Positions 16,223 to 25,596 of a DNA stretch of 64,000 nucleotides are shown in pieces. Origin of the DNA: JAQBZY01 sp038117205 (GTDB taxonomy: Bacteria > Pseudomonadota > Alphaproteobacteria > Rhodospirillales > Casp-alpha2). The notes under the pieces were generated by a model, which did not search any database, was not told the origin of the DNA, and saw only the letters and a list, made by a program, of their open reading frames with translations. The stretch covers positions 1 through 64,000 of the forward strand of contig JAYOFL010000008.1 of NCBI GenBank assembly GCA_038117205.1. Direction: 5' to 3'. A program made the translations under genes and the position numbers. The stretch's first letter is position 1; every line of letters begins with the position of its first letter.

Positions 16223-17902
16223 ATGCCCAAGATTCCCCAGGCCATCAAGACATTGATGAACCACGAACGCGAAGGACGGGTGCATCCACTCGTCCCGGAA
16301 GTGCACGACCAGTTCCTGCGGGGCCGCATCGGCCGGCGCGAATTCCTGAGAACGGCAACGCTTCTCGGCGTTTCCGCCACTGCGGCCTACGCCATGGCCG
16401 GCGCGTTGTCGGGAGGGCGCGCGCACGCGGCGACGCCGAAGAAGGGCGGCATTTTCAAGATTTCCATGGAAGTGCAGGAGATGACCGATCCGGCGCTGTT
16501 CGATTGGACGCAGAAATCCAACGTCGCGCGGCACATCTGTGAATACCTCACCATCACCGGGCCGGACAACGTGACGCGGCCGTACCTGCTGGAAAAATGG
16601 TCGGCGTCCGACGATCTGAAGACCTGGACGCTGAACCTCCGCAAGGGGATCAAGTGGCATAACGGCGACGACTTCAACGCCGACGACGTGGTCTTCAATT
16701 TCACGCGCTGGCTCGATCCGGCAACGGGGTCCTCGAACATCGGTCTGTTCTCCGCCATGACCAGTGGCGAGGGCAAGGCGAAGAAGATGACGCCGGGCGC
16801 CGTCGAGCGGGTCGACGATCATACCGTGCGGCTCCATCTCAACGCGCCGGCGTTGGCGATCCCGGAAAATCTCTACAACTATCCCACCATGATCGTGCAC
16901 CGGGGCTTCCGGGGCGATCTCTCGAAGGCGCCGATGGGAACCGGGCCCTATACCCTGGCGGCCTTCGCCGTCGGCGAGAAGGCGATCCTGAAGCGGACCG
17001 GAAAGCCCTATTGGGGCGGCGACGTCTTTCTCGACGAGATTCACTACTACGACCACGGCTCCACGTCGCCGTCGCAGTTGGCCGCTCTGGCGTCCGGTCA
17101 GGTCGATATGATCTTCGAATTCGACATGCTGTCCCTGGAATTGGCGTCGAGCCTGCCGAACGTCGACGTCTACGAGGCGACGACGGCGCAGACCGGCTGT
17201 CTCAGGATGCGGGTCTCGGAAAAGCCGTTCGACGATCCGCGCATCCGCAAGGCGATCGTCGCGTGTTCCGACAACGCCAAGCACCGGGATCTGATTTTCG
17301 GTGGCCGCGGCGACGTTGGCGAGAATCATCACGTGGCGCCGATCCACCCGGAATATTTCAAGCTGCCGCCGTTGAAGCAGGATCACGCCTTGGCGAAGAA
17401 GCTGCTCGCCGAGGCCGGCCATTCGAACGGCATCGACCTCAGCATCGACGTCGGCAACACCAACGGCCCCTGGCAGCAGCAGGCCTGCGAAATCCTCAAG
17501 GAACAGCTCGCGCCGGCCGGCATCCGCCTCGGGATCAACGTCATGCCGGCCACCAAGTATTGGGAAGTCTGGGATAAGACGCCGTTCGGTCTGACGCAAT
17601 GGACGCACCGGCCGCTCGGGACCATGGTGTTGAGCGTCGGCTACCGTTCCGGCGTGCCATGGAACGAATCCGCCTACGCCAATCCGGCCTTCGACAAGGC
17701 CCTGACCGAAGCGGAATCGCGGGTCGATGCAAAGGAACGCGCCGAGGCCATGGCAAAGGTGGAGAAGATCCTGCAGGACGACGCCGTCATGGTGCAGTCG
17801 GTCTGGCTGCCGAAGTTCTTTGCCGCCAGCAAGAAGGTGAAGAACTTGAAGGCGCATCCGACGCAGTACCATCAGTTCCACGACGTCTGGATCGACGCAT
17901 AG
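16223..17902 (+). CDS. peptide-type ABC transporter substrate-binding protein (family 5), Tat-exported
   Basis: The 559-residue periplasmic protein belongs to the DppA/OppA-like SBP family 5. A twin-arginine signal is clear: IGRREFLRTATLLG with R38-R39, then a hydrophobic stretch ending GGRAHAA. Mature motifs include LEKWSASDDLKTWTLNLRKG and IKWHNGDDFNADDVVFNF, typical of the family. ATG 16223 was chosen for GGGAGG at 16208-16213 with 9-nt spacing. It heads an importer operon with two permeases and a fused ATPase. The substrate (peptide, opine, glutathione or other) cannot be read from sequence. Confidence 0.9.
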   Translation: MPKIPQAIKTLMNHEREGRVHPLVPEVHDQFLRGRIGRREFLRTATLLGVSATAAYAMAGALSGGRAHAATPKKGGIFKISMEVQEMTDPALFDWTQKSNVARHICEYLTITGPDNVTRPYLLEKWSASDDLKTWTLNLRKGIKWHNGDDFNADDVVFNFTRWLDPATGSSNIGLFSAMTSGEGKAKKMTPGAVERVDDHTVRLHLNAPALAIPENLYNYPTMIVHRGFRGDLSKAPMGTGPYTLAAFAVGEKAILKRTGKPYWGGDVFLDEIHYYDHGSTSPSQLAALASGQVDMIFEFDMLSLELASSLPNVDVYEATTAQTGCLRMRVSEKPFDDPRIRKAIVACSDNAKHRDLIFGGRGDVGENHHVAPIHPEYFKLPPLKQDHALAKKLLAEAGHSNGIDLSIDVGNTNGPWQQQACEILKEQLAPAGIRLGINVMPATKYWEVWDKTPFGLTQWTHRPLGTMVLSVGYRSGVPWNESAYANPAFDKALTEAESRVDAKERAEAMAKVEKILQDDAVMVQSVWLPKFFAASKKVKNLKAHPTQYHQFHDVWIDA

Positions 17903-17990
17903 CCGGGCATTCCGGCATGCCTGATGCCTTGCGATTGCGCGCGCGGTATCATGAGCCGACACCTGTCCTTTGTCGGGGAGGTCACGGTCC

Positions 17991-18923
17991 GTGCTGATGC
18001 TCGCGCTCCGCAGGTTCGCGTCCATGTTCCTGATCATGGCCGTGGTATCGTTCCTGCTGTTTCTGTTGTTCGAGTCGGACAAGTTGGCCGTCGCCGGCAA
18101 GGTGCTCGGACCGTATTCCTCCATCGAGCAGCGGGAAATCTGGCTGGAGAACAACGGCTACGACCGGCCGTTCCTGCTGCGCTATCTGAGTTGGGCCGGC
18201 AACGCGATCACCGGCGATTTCGGAAAGTCCCTGCAGTTGAAGGCGCCGGTCGCCGACGTGTTGTGGCCGCGCCTCGCCAATACGGCGATCCTGGCCGGCG
18301 TCGTCTTCGCGGCGATGATCCCGCTGTCGCTCCTGCTGGGGGTGCTCGCCGGCCTCAAGGAGGCGTCGCTCCGCGACCGCAGCATATCCGTGTTGGCGGT
18401 CGTCACGACCTCGGTCCCGGAATTCGCCTCGGCGACGCTGTTGACCGCCGTTTTCGTCTTCTGGCTCGGCTGGTTGCCCGGCACCTCGGCGATGACGGGC
18501 GGGTTCAGCTTCAAGGAGATCATCCTGCCGGCCGCCGTGCTGGTGCTCTATGACTTCGGCTACGTGACGCGGATGACGCGGGCCTCCATGGCCGAGGTGA
18601 TGACGTCGCAATACATCCGCACCGCCGTCTTAAAAGGGATTCCCTATTCCCGGATCGTCATGCGACACGCGCTCAGAAACGCGCTGATCGCGCCCTTCAC
18701 CATCATCGTCCTGCAGATGAACTGGCTGTTGTCAGGCGTCATCGTCGTCGAGGTGTTCTTCTCCTACAAGGGTTTCGGCAAGCTGCTTTTAGATGCGTCG
18801 CTGTTCGGTGACATCTACGTCATCGAGGCCTGCACGCTGGTGGCCGTATTCGTCGCCGTGGCGTCGCAGTTCATCTCCGACATCGGCTATACGCTCCTCA
18901 ATCCGCGCATCAGGTTCGGGTGA
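17991..18923 (+). CDS. ABC transporter permease (DppB-type)
   Basis: An inner-membrane permease of 310 residues with about six transmembrane helices. The N-terminal helix is followed by the periplasmic region and the GDFGKSLQLKAPV segment typical of DppB/OppB, and the EAA loop lies near YIRTAVLKGIPYSRIVMRHALRNA. The GTG at 17991 follows GGGGAGG at 17975-17981. The unusually hydrophobic N-terminus ends in LFESDKLAV. It overlaps the next permease gene by GTGA. It pairs with the DppC-type subunit to form the transport channel. Confidence 0.9.
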   Translation: MLMLALRRFASMFLIMAVVSFLLFLLFESDKLAVAGKVLGPYSSIEQREIWLENNGYDRPFLLRYLSWAGNAITGDFGKSLQLKAPVADVLWPRLANTAILAGVVFAAMIPLSLLLGVLAGLKEASLRDRSISVLAVVTTSVPEFASATLLTAVFVFWLGWLPGTSAMTGGFSFKEIILPAAVLVLYDFGYVTRMTRASMAEVMTSQYIRTAVLKGIPYSRIVMRHALRNALIAPFTIIVLQMNWLLSGVIVVEVFFSYKGFGKLLLDASLFGDIYVIEACTLVAVFVAVASQFISDIGYTLLNPRIRFG

Positions 18924-19807
18924 CGGGCATGGCGGACGGCGGAACCATCGCGACAGCAAGCGGCCTCCGGCGCATCGCCGGCGCGCTCGCGCTGATCCGC
19001 GAGTCCCCCATCGCCATGGCCGGTTTGGCGCTGGTCGCCTTCTGGGTCGCGCTGGCCATTCTGGCGCCGGTGTTGCCGTTGCACGACCCCAATCTGCCCG
19101 TGGCGCCGTTCAAGAAGCCGCTGGCGGAAGCGAAGGACGGCGCCGTTTATTGGCTCGGCACCGACCACAAGGGCCGCGACATGCTGGCCCGCGTCATCTT
19201 CGGGGCCAGGCGGGTGTTGATCTGGGCGACGTTCGCGACGAGCGTCGCCTACGTCGTCGGCATCATGATGGGCGTCGTCGCCGGATATCTCGGCGGCTGG
19301 TGGGACGAGGTGCTGTCGTTCCTCGGCAACGTATTGTTGTCGTTCCCGGTCATGGTGCTCTACATCGTCATCATCGCGTACCTGGGCTCGACGGGTTTCA
19401 ACATCGTGCTCGCCGTCACCTTCGCGTCGGCGCCCGGCATCATGCGCATCGTGCGGGGTCTGGTGCTCGATTTGAAGACGCGCGACTATATCCTGGCGGC
19501 GCAGACGCGGGGTGAGGCGCCTCTCTATATCATGCTGGTGGAATTGCTGCCGAACGCGCGCGGACCGCTGATCGTCGACGCCTGCCTCAGGCTCGGTTAC
19601 ACCACCATCACCATCGCCATGCTCGGCTATCTCGGTCTCGGACTGCCGCCCCCCGATCCGGACTGGGGCAAGATGATCGCCGAGACGCAACCGCTCGGCA
19701 GTTTCGCCGGACACATGGCGGTCATCCCGGCGCTGGCGATCTCGTCGCTGGTGCTCGGCTTCAACCTGCTCGCGGACGGTCTCCGCGAAATTTCGCTTCG
19801 GGACTGA
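18920..19807 (+). CDS. ABC transporter permease (DppC-type)
   Basis: The second permease, 295 residues, has the DppC signature: an N-terminal helix reading MAGLALVAFWVALAILAPVL, then WLGTDHKGRDMLARVIFGAR, and a C-terminal GYLGLGLPPPDPDWGKMI. The EAA motif is DYILAAQTRGEAPLYIMLVE. The GTG at 18920 overlaps the stop of the DppB-type gene; ATG 18929 is an alternative start. The ATPase gene follows 3 bp later. Confidence 0.9.
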   Translation: MTGMADGGTIATASGLRRIAGALALIRESPIAMAGLALVAFWVALAILAPVLPLHDPNLPVAPFKKPLAEAKDGAVYWLGTDHKGRDMLARVIFGARRVLIWATFATSVAYVVGIMMGVVAGYLGGWWDEVLSFLGNVLLSFPVMVLYIVIIAYLGSTGFNIVLAVTFASAPGIMRIVRGLVLDLKTRDYILAAQTRGEAPLYIMLVELLPNARGPLIVDACLRLGYTTITIAMLGYLGLGLPPPDPDWGKMIAETQPLGSFAGHMAVIPALAISSLVLGFNLLADGLREISLRD

Positions 19808-19810
19808 GGC

Positions 19811-21892
19811 ATGGCCGACAGCGACATCGTACCCGTTCTCGAATGCAAGGGGCTCTGCGTGTCCTTCCGGACGCGCGCCGGCGAGGTGCCGGCCGTCGCC
19901 GATTTCGACATGACCGTCATGCCCGGCGAGGCGGTCGGACTGGTGGGGGAATCCGGCTGCGGCAAGTCGACGGTGGCCCTCGCCGTCATGCGCTATCTCG
20001 GCGTCAACGGCGCCATCGTCGGTGGCGAGGTCCGGTTCCGCGGGCGCGACATGGCGGACATGTCGGCGGATGAGCTGCGCCGGGTTCGCGGCTCTAAGAT
20101 CGCCATGGTCTATCAGGAGCCGATGGCGTCCCTGAACCCCTCCATGCGCATCGGCGAACAGTTGATGGAAGTGCCGATCTATCACGAGGGTGCGAGCCGC
20201 GACGGCGCCCGAAAGCGGGCCATGGCCATGCTGGAGGACGTCCGGTTGCCGGACCCGGCACGCATCATGGACGCCTATCCGCATCAGCTTTCCGGCGGTC
20301 AGCAGCAGCGCGTCGTCATCGCCATGGCGCTGCTGAGCCGGCCGGAGCTGCTTTTGCTCGACGAGCCGACGACGGCCCTCGACGTGACGGTCGAAGCCGG
20401 CATCGTGCAACTGGTGAAGGACCTGGCGCGCCGGCACGGCACGGCGATGATCTATATCTCGCACAACCTCGGCCTGATCCTGGAAACCTGCGACCGGGTG
20501 ACGGTGATGTATTCCGGCGAGGCCGTCGAAAGCGGCGCCGTCGGCGACGTTTTTGAGCGCATGCGCCATCCCTACACGCGCGGCCTGTTCGCTTCGATCC
20601 CGCTGCCCGGCGCCGACCGGCACGCCCGGCCGCTGGTGCCGATTCCGGGGCAGTTGCCGTTGCCGCACCGCCGTCCGTCCGGCTGTAACTTCGGACCGCG
20701 CTGCGCGTTCTTGGCAGAGGGCCGTTGCGACGCGGAACGCATTCCCATGCGCGCCCTCGACAGTCGTGAGCATGCCGCCCGCTGCGTGCGAGTCGACGAC
20801 ATCGATTGGTCGGCGGCGGCGGGTCCGGCCGATGCGGCCGAGGCCATACAACCAGGCAGGGTGGTCCTCGACGTCGAGGGCATGCGCAAGTATTACGAGG
20901 TGCGCGACAGCTCGCTCCTGGCGCTGATACAGGGCGAGAGCGTGCGCTACGTGAAGGCGAACGAGGAAATCACCTTCCAGGCCCGCGAGGCGGAGACCGT
21001 CGCCATCGTCGGCGAGTCCGGTTGCGGCAAGTCCACGTTCGCCAAGGTATTGATGGGCCTCGAACAGGCGAGCGCCGGCGCCGTGCGCCTGGACGGCAAG
21101 GATCTGGCGCAGGTGCCCGTCAACGAACGCCGCGCCGGGACCATCGGGCGGCTGCAGATGGTCTTTCAGAACCCGTTCGATACGCTCAACCCGAGCCACA
21201 GCGTCGGCGCGCAGATCGCTCGTGTGGTGCGGAAGTTCGGCGTCGAGACCGATCCCGCCAAGGTGCAGGAGAAGGTCTACGAATTGCTCGATCTCGTGAA
21301 GCTGCCCCGGGAATTCGCGCACCGCCGTCCGCGTCAGTTGTCCGGCGGCCAGAAGCAACGGGTCGGCATCGCCCGCGCCTTCGCCGGGAACCCGGCCATC
21401 GTCGTCGCCGACGAGCCGGTCTCGGCCCTCGACGTTTCGGTGCAGGCCGCCGTGACGGGGCTGCTGACGGAAATCCAGCGGACCCGGCGGACGACGCTCC
21501 TATTCATCAGTCACGATCTGTCCGTCGTCCGCTATCTCGCCGACCGGGTGATCGTCATGTACCTGGGCCACATCGTCGAGCAGGGGACAACCGATCAGGT
21601 CTTCAATCCGCCCTATCATCCCTACACGGAAGCGCTGCTGTCGGCGGTGCCGATCGCCGATACGTCCGTCGAAAAGCGGGAAATCGTGCTCTCCGGTGAA
21701 ATTCCGAGCGCCCTCGACCCGCCGCCCGGCTGCCCGTTCCAGACCCGCTGTCCGCGACGGATCGACGGCCTCTGCGACACGGAGATGCCGCCACGCCGCA
21801 GACTCGCCGACGGTCACGAAGTGCTGTGCCATCTCGACGACGACAGCTTCGCCGCCATGACGCCGGTGTTCGCCATGCAGGCGGCGTCCTGA
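19811..21892 (+). CDS. fused ABC ATPase (DppD-DppF in one chain)
   Basis: The 693-residue protein contains two complete ABC ATPase modules. Each has a Walker A GESGCGKST (near residues 50 and 400), a signature (LSGGQQQR and LSGGQKQR) and a Walker B with D-loop (LLLDEPTTALD and VVADEPVSALD). Each half also has the oligopeptide-ABC C-terminal Cys-containing extension (CNFGPRCAFLAEGRCD and CPFQTRCPRRIDGLCD). One chain therefore supplies both nucleotide-binding sites of the importer. It ends the operon; 84 bp separate it from the YnfA-like gene. Confidence 0.92.
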   Translation: MADSDIVPVLECKGLCVSFRTRAGEVPAVADFDMTVMPGEAVGLVGESGCGKSTVALAVMRYLGVNGAIVGGEVRFRGRDMADMSADELRRVRGSKIAMVYQEPMASLNPSMRIGEQLMEVPIYHEGASRDGARKRAMAMLEDVRLPDPARIMDAYPHQLSGGQQQRVVIAMALLSRPELLLLDEPTTALDVTVEAGIVQLVKDLARRHGTAMIYISHNLGLILETCDRVTVMYSGEAVESGAVGDVFERMRHPYTRGLFASIPLPGADRHARPLVPIPGQLPLPHRRPSGCNFGPRCAFLAEGRCDAERIPMRALDSREHAARCVRVDDIDWSAAAGPADAAEAIQPGRVVLDVEGMRKYYEVRDSSLLALIQGESVRYVKANEEITFQAREAETVAIVGESGCGKSTFAKVLMGLEQASAGAVRLDGKDLAQVPVNERRAGTIGRLQMVFQNPFDTLNPSHSVGAQIARVVRKFGVETDPAKVQEKVYELLDLVKLPREFAHRRPRQLSGGQKQRVGIARAFAGNPAIVVADEPVSALDVSVQAAVTGLLTEIQRTRRTTLLFISHDLSVVRYLADRVIVMYLGHIVEQGTTDQVFNPPYHPYTEALLSAVPIADTSVEKREIVLSGEIPSALDPPPGCPFQTRCPRRIDGLCDTEMPPRRRLADGHEVLCHLDDDSFAAMTPVFAMQAAS

Positions 21893-21976
21893 TCCCATCG
21901 CTCGAACGGTTCCGTTCGGACTTGCCTCGCTGCCATCCCCACCCGTCAAATGGGGCGGCAAGGACAGGAGAACACC

Positions 21977-22309
21977 ATGAAGACCACGCTCGCCTACGTC
22001 GGCGCCGCCTTCGCCGAAATCGCCGGTTGTTTCGCCTTCTGGGCCTGGCTCAGGCTCGGCGCGTCGGTCTGGTGGGTGGTGCCCGGCATGGCCAGTCTGG
22101 CGCTGTTCGCGTTCCTGCTGACCCTCGTCGACAGCATCGTGGCGGGCCGCGCCTTCGCCGCCTACGGCGGCGTCTACATCGTCGCCAGCCTGACCTGGCT
22201 GTGGGCGGTCGAGGGCATGCGGCCGGACCGTTGGGACGTCGGCGGCGCGGCGCTCTGTCTGATCGGCGCGGCGGTGATCGTTTGGGGGGCGCGCCAAACG
22301 GTGGTCTGA
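21977..22309 (+). CDS. YnfA/UPF0060 family membrane protein
   Basis: A 110-residue inner-membrane protein with four transmembrane helices, starting at ATG 21977 behind ACAGGAG at 21965-21970. The family pattern is clear: AEIAGCFAFWAWLRLG, then FAAYGGVYIVASLTWLWAVEG and DRWDVGGAALCLIGAAVIVW. YnfA is related to small multidrug resistance proteins, but its own substrate is not firmly established. It is downstream of the ABC importer and convergent with the next gene. Confidence 0.9.
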   Translation: MKTTLAYVGAAFAEIAGCFAFWAWLRLGASVWWVVPGMASLALFAFLLTLVDSIVAGRAFAAYGGVYIVASLTWLWAVEGMRPDRWDVGGAALCLIGAAVIVWGARQTVV

Positions 22310-22322
22310 ATTCGGCGACAAG

Positions 22323-23420
22323 TCACCGCAAAGGACATGCGGCATAAAACGTCGCGCAGATACGTTCCTTCAAGAAAAGCGCAGCGAAGAGGTTGCCTTC
22401 GACGCTGAGATGTCCAGTGCTGTCAGGGCCGTCCGGATGCGTATAGTAGGTCCGACGGATAGCGGATACTTCGTCAGACGCAAGAAATGCCGATTCGAGA
22501 TCCGCGAAATTCAAACGTAACTCGTCGTAAATCTTTAGTAATCGTGCCGGAACAGGATACCTCGAAGCGTAACGTTCGAGCGCTTCCTTGCTGGCGAACT
22601 TGCTGCCATGCGGAATCTGCAAGACGAACAGTTTGGCGCCGGCCTCTGCGACGGCCTTACGTGTGTCGTCGAGTATCTTCCGAATGACCGGATCATTGCT
22701 TTCAAAATACTCAGCGACCTTCTGCTCCCGTGCGGCGGGGACAAGCCGATAGAACGCCTTGCGTATCAACCCGAGCAGAAAGAAATCGGTCATTCGTTTC
22801 CTCTCTAGTTCGTCGCGGAACGCAGGTAAGGCGGTCTCCGGGGCCGGCTTTTCGATCGTGAGTTGGCCGCCGTCGGCGGAAATCCCATACCGAGGCTTTG
22901 GTCGGCTAAAGAAGCGCAACACCGTTCTCTCGTAGTTGGGGGGGTGGATGCCAAACACGACAATGTCCGGTGACCATGCGAGTCCCTTCTTGAGGAGCTT
23001 GGAGAATGACTGGCCGATGCCGTATCCCGGCACGCCCATGTTCGCGGCGATGACGTTCCGGGTATTCCTTGCGAATTGGCTGGAAATGGCCTCTTCAGGA
23101 TGAACCTCGCTGCCGAAAACGAAGGGATCGCCAATGAAGAGAACCCTGATCGGCGCCGGCAGATCGACGGCGTCGCTCGTTGCGATACTCCGAATGCCGG
23201 ATTGGTGCGTATCCCAGCCGAGGTCGGGGTCGAACGAAGGAGAGGAGTCGTTGTGTCTCGGCGTATTGCGCAGAAACTGCCATTCGTAGGCCTTCTGGCT
23301 GCGGTCGGGCTCGAACCAAATAGCCATCGCCGTCACCGGGTCGAGCAAGCTACGAACGCCAATCTCAGCCGCGATCAACGAAATCGCGGCGGAAGCCAAT
23401 AATAGAAGCCAGTTCCGCAT
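22323..23420 (-). CDS. SGNH-like protein lacking the nucleophile serine
   Basis: The 365-residue protein has an N-terminal signal anchor (MRNWLLLLASAAISLIA) and looks like an SGNH/GDSL hydrolase: LFIGDPFVFGSEV aligns with the usual GDSFxFG block I, NMGVPGYG with block II, FGIHPPN with block III and GHLSVEGN with block V. In block I the catalytic serine is proline (codon CCC), and block III lacks the usual GxND. It is therefore probably not a classical hydrolase, or has a different role. Base composition is visibly less GC-rich than its neighbours and codon use includes many A/T-ending codons, which suggests acquisition by transfer. It is a lone gene between two opposite-strand units. Confidence 0.72.
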   Translation of the reverse strand: MRNWLLLLASAAISLIAAEIGVRSLLDPVTAMAIWFEPDRSQKAYEWQFLRNTPRHNDSSPSFDPDLGWDTHQSGIRSIATSDAVDLPAPIRVLFIGDPFVFGSEVHPEEAISSQFARNTRNVIAANMGVPGYGIGQSFSKLLKKGLAWSPDIVVFGIHPPNYERTVLRFFSRPKPRYGISADGGQLTIEKPAPETALPAFRDELERKRMTDFFLLGLIRKAFYRLVPAAREQKVAEYFESNDPVIRKILDDTRKAVAEAGAKLFVLQIPHGSKFASKEALERYASRYPVPARLLKIYDELRLNFADLESAFLASDEVSAIRRTYYTHPDGPDSTGHLSVEGNLFAALFLKERICATFYAACPLR

Positions 23421-23546
23421 GAGAGGCCGATGGTCTCTGCTTCAAGGTGATACAACAATTAAGAAAGTAGGATGTTATCCATCCGATGCCGGCCTTTCCA
23501 GTCCGTCGGATTCCTGCGAAACTCCGGCCCGCAAAGGGAGGGCGGC

Positions 23547-24074
23547 ATGAAGTATTCGCTCGGCGAACACCACGTAACCACCAGGGGCGACGACTACTGG
23601 ATCGCGCCGAACGCCAGCGTCGTCGGCAAGGTCACGCTGGAGGCCGGCGCCAACATCTGGTTCGGCACCGCCATCCGCGGCGACAACGAACAAATCGTCA
23701 TCGGCGAGGGCTCCAACGTTCAGGAAAACTGCGTTCTGCACACGGACCCCGGTTTCCCGCTCGTCATGGGCCGCTACGCCAGCGTCGGACACCTGGCCAT
23801 GCTCCACGGCTGCACCGTCGGCGACGGCGCGCTGATCGGTATCGGCGCCGTGGTACTGAACGGCGCCAAGATCGGCCGCGGTTCCCTGGTCGGCGCCAAG
23901 GCGCTGGTGACGGAAGGGAAGGAAATCCCCGAATATTCGCTCGCCGTCGGCGCGCCGGCGAAAGTGATCCGCCGGCTGACCGACGAGGAAGTCGACAACA
24001 TCGAAAAGATCGCCCGGCGTTACGTCGAGAGGTCCCGCCTGTTCAAGGCGCAGATGGCCGAGCAGGGCGCCTGA
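23547..24074 (+). CDS. gamma-carbonic anhydrase family protein
   Basis: A 175-residue left-handed beta-helix protein with hexapeptide repeats (IWFGTAIRGDN, IGEGSNVQENCVLHTD, IGIGAVVLNGAKIG). The three metal-binding histidines of the gamma class are present in VLHTD and VGHLAMLHG. Family members may hydrate CO2 or act on thioesters or other small substrates. ATG 23547 has a GGGAGGG upstream. The next gene, an acyl-CoA synthetase, begins 2 bp later, so this appears to be the first gene of a catabolic operon. Confidence 0.9.
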   Translation: MKYSLGEHHVTTRGDDYWIAPNASVVGKVTLEAGANIWFGTAIRGDNEQIVIGEGSNVQENCVLHTDPGFPLVMGRYASVGHLAMLHGCTVGDGALIGIGAVVLNGAKIGRGSLVGAKALVTEGKEIPEYSLAVGAPAKVIRRLTDEEVDNIEKIARRYVERSRLFKAQMAEQGA

Positions 24075-24075
24075 C

Positions 24076-25596
24076 ATGTTTCCGGTCGATCATTTCTTCC
24101 GCGCCGCCCGGCGCTGGCCCGACCGTATCGCCGTGCAGGACGGCGAGCGGCTGATCACCTACGGCGAGCTGGCGCGTCGCGCCAGCGCCATCGCCACCGG
24201 GTTCCAGGCCATCGACCCGACGCCGCAGAGCCGCGTCGGCGTCTGTGCCTACAACACCGTCGAACATCTGGAAGCCTGGCTCGGCGCCTTCGCCGCCGGC
24301 AAGACGTGGGTGCCGCTCAATCCCCGGAACGGCAAGGAAGAACTGAGCCGCGTCGTCGCCGTCACCGAGCCCTCCATCGTCGTCGTCGACGGCGATTGTC
24401 TGGACAAGGTGGATACGGGCGCGGCGACCCGCGTCCTCGGCAAGCCGGGCGCCGGCGTCGGTAACATGCCGACGCTCGCCGGCCTCGCCGCCACGCACGA
24501 CGGCGAGATGCCGCGCCGGTTCGACTTCGCCCTCGACGATCTGCAGGCGATCAAGTTCACCGGCGGTTCGTCCGGCGTGCCGAAGGGCGTAATGCAGACG
24601 TACCGGGTCTGGAACACCTGCATTTCGTCGATGCTCGCCGAACTCCGCTTCGACCAGGACGACCGGCACCTGCTGGCGGTCGCCATGACGCACGGCACGA
24701 ATACCCTGATCATGCCGACGTTCGCCGCCGGCGGCCGACAGGTGTTCATGGGGCAAGGCAAGCCCGACACCATTCTGGACGCGTTCGAAACCTACGGCGT
24801 CACCACGGTGTTCCTGCCGCCCACGGTCATCTACATGATGATGGCCGAGCCGGGCGTCGAGCAGCGCCGCTTCCCGTCGCTGCGTCACTTGATCGTCGGC
24901 GGCGCCGCCATCCGGGCGTCGGAACTGCCGAAGGCCATGCGCATCTTCAACAACGCCGTCGAGACCTGTTTTGGCCAGACGGAGGCGCCGCAGATCGCGA
25001 CCATCATGCGCGCCGAGGAATGGCAGGACCCGGCGAACCACGCGTCCATGGGCCGCGCCACCTGCCTGACGCGCCTCGAAATCATGGACCCGGAAGGCAA
25101 TATCCTGCCGCCGGGCCAGTCGGGCGAGATTGTCCTCAAGGGCGATCTGGTCATGAAGGGTTACTACAAGATGCCCGACAAGACCGCCGAGACCATCATC
25201 GACGGCTGGCTGCACACCGGTGACGTCGGCCTGATCGACGAGCGCGGCTACGTCTTCCTGAAGGACCGCATCCGAGACGTCATCATCACCGGCGGCTTCA
25301 ACGTCTATCCGTCCGACGTGGAAGCCGTCATGGGCCGGCACCCGGCGGTCAAGGAATGCGTCGTCTTCGGCGTGCCGGACTTGAAGTGGGGCGAGGTGGT
25401 GCAGGCCGCTGTCGAACTGCACGCGGGGTCCACGGCGACCGGCGAGGACATCGCCGCCTTCGTGAAGGATCATCTGGATTCGGTGAAAACGCCGAAAGTG
25501 GTGCACGTGGTGAAAGAACTGCCGCGAAGCGGCGTCGGCAAGGTGCTGCGGCGCGAAGCCAAGGTCATGTTCACCCCGAAGGAGGGCGCGGCATGA
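24076..25596 (+). CDS. AMP-dependent acyl-CoA synthetase
   Basis: A 506-residue ANL-superfamily ligase that activates an organic acid as acyl-AMP and then acyl-CoA. Motifs include the P-loop-like FTGGSSGVPKGVM, the A5-type FGQTEAPQ, WLHTGDVGLIDERGYVFLKDR and the C-terminal catalytic lysine region LPRSGVGKVLRREAK. The organic acid is not identifiable from sequence. It overlaps the citryl-CoA lyase-like gene by ATGA, suggesting that its CoA product or a related one feeds that enzyme. Confidence 0.92.
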   Translation: MFPVDHFFRAARRWPDRIAVQDGERLITYGELARRASAIATGFQAIDPTPQSRVGVCAYNTVEHLEAWLGAFAAGKTWVPLNPRNGKEELSRVVAVTEPSIVVVDGDCLDKVDTGAATRVLGKPGAGVGNMPTLAGLAATHDGEMPRRFDFALDDLQAIKFTGGSSGVPKGVMQTYRVWNTCISSMLAELRFDQDDRHLLAVAMTHGTNTLIMPTFAAGGRQVFMGQGKPDTILDAFETYGVTTVFLPPTVIYMMMAEPGVEQRRFPSLRHLIVGGAAIRASELPKAMRIFNNAVETCFGQTEAPQIATIMRAEEWQDPANHASMGRATCLTRLEIMDPEGNILPPGQSGEIVLKGDLVMKGYYKMPDKTAETIIDGWLHTGDVGLIDERGYVFLKDRIRDVIITGGFNVYPSDVEAVMGRHPAVKECVVFGVPDLKWGEVVQAAVELHAGSTATGEDIAAFVKDHLDSVKTPKVVHVVKELPRSGVGKVLRREAKVMFTPKEGAA

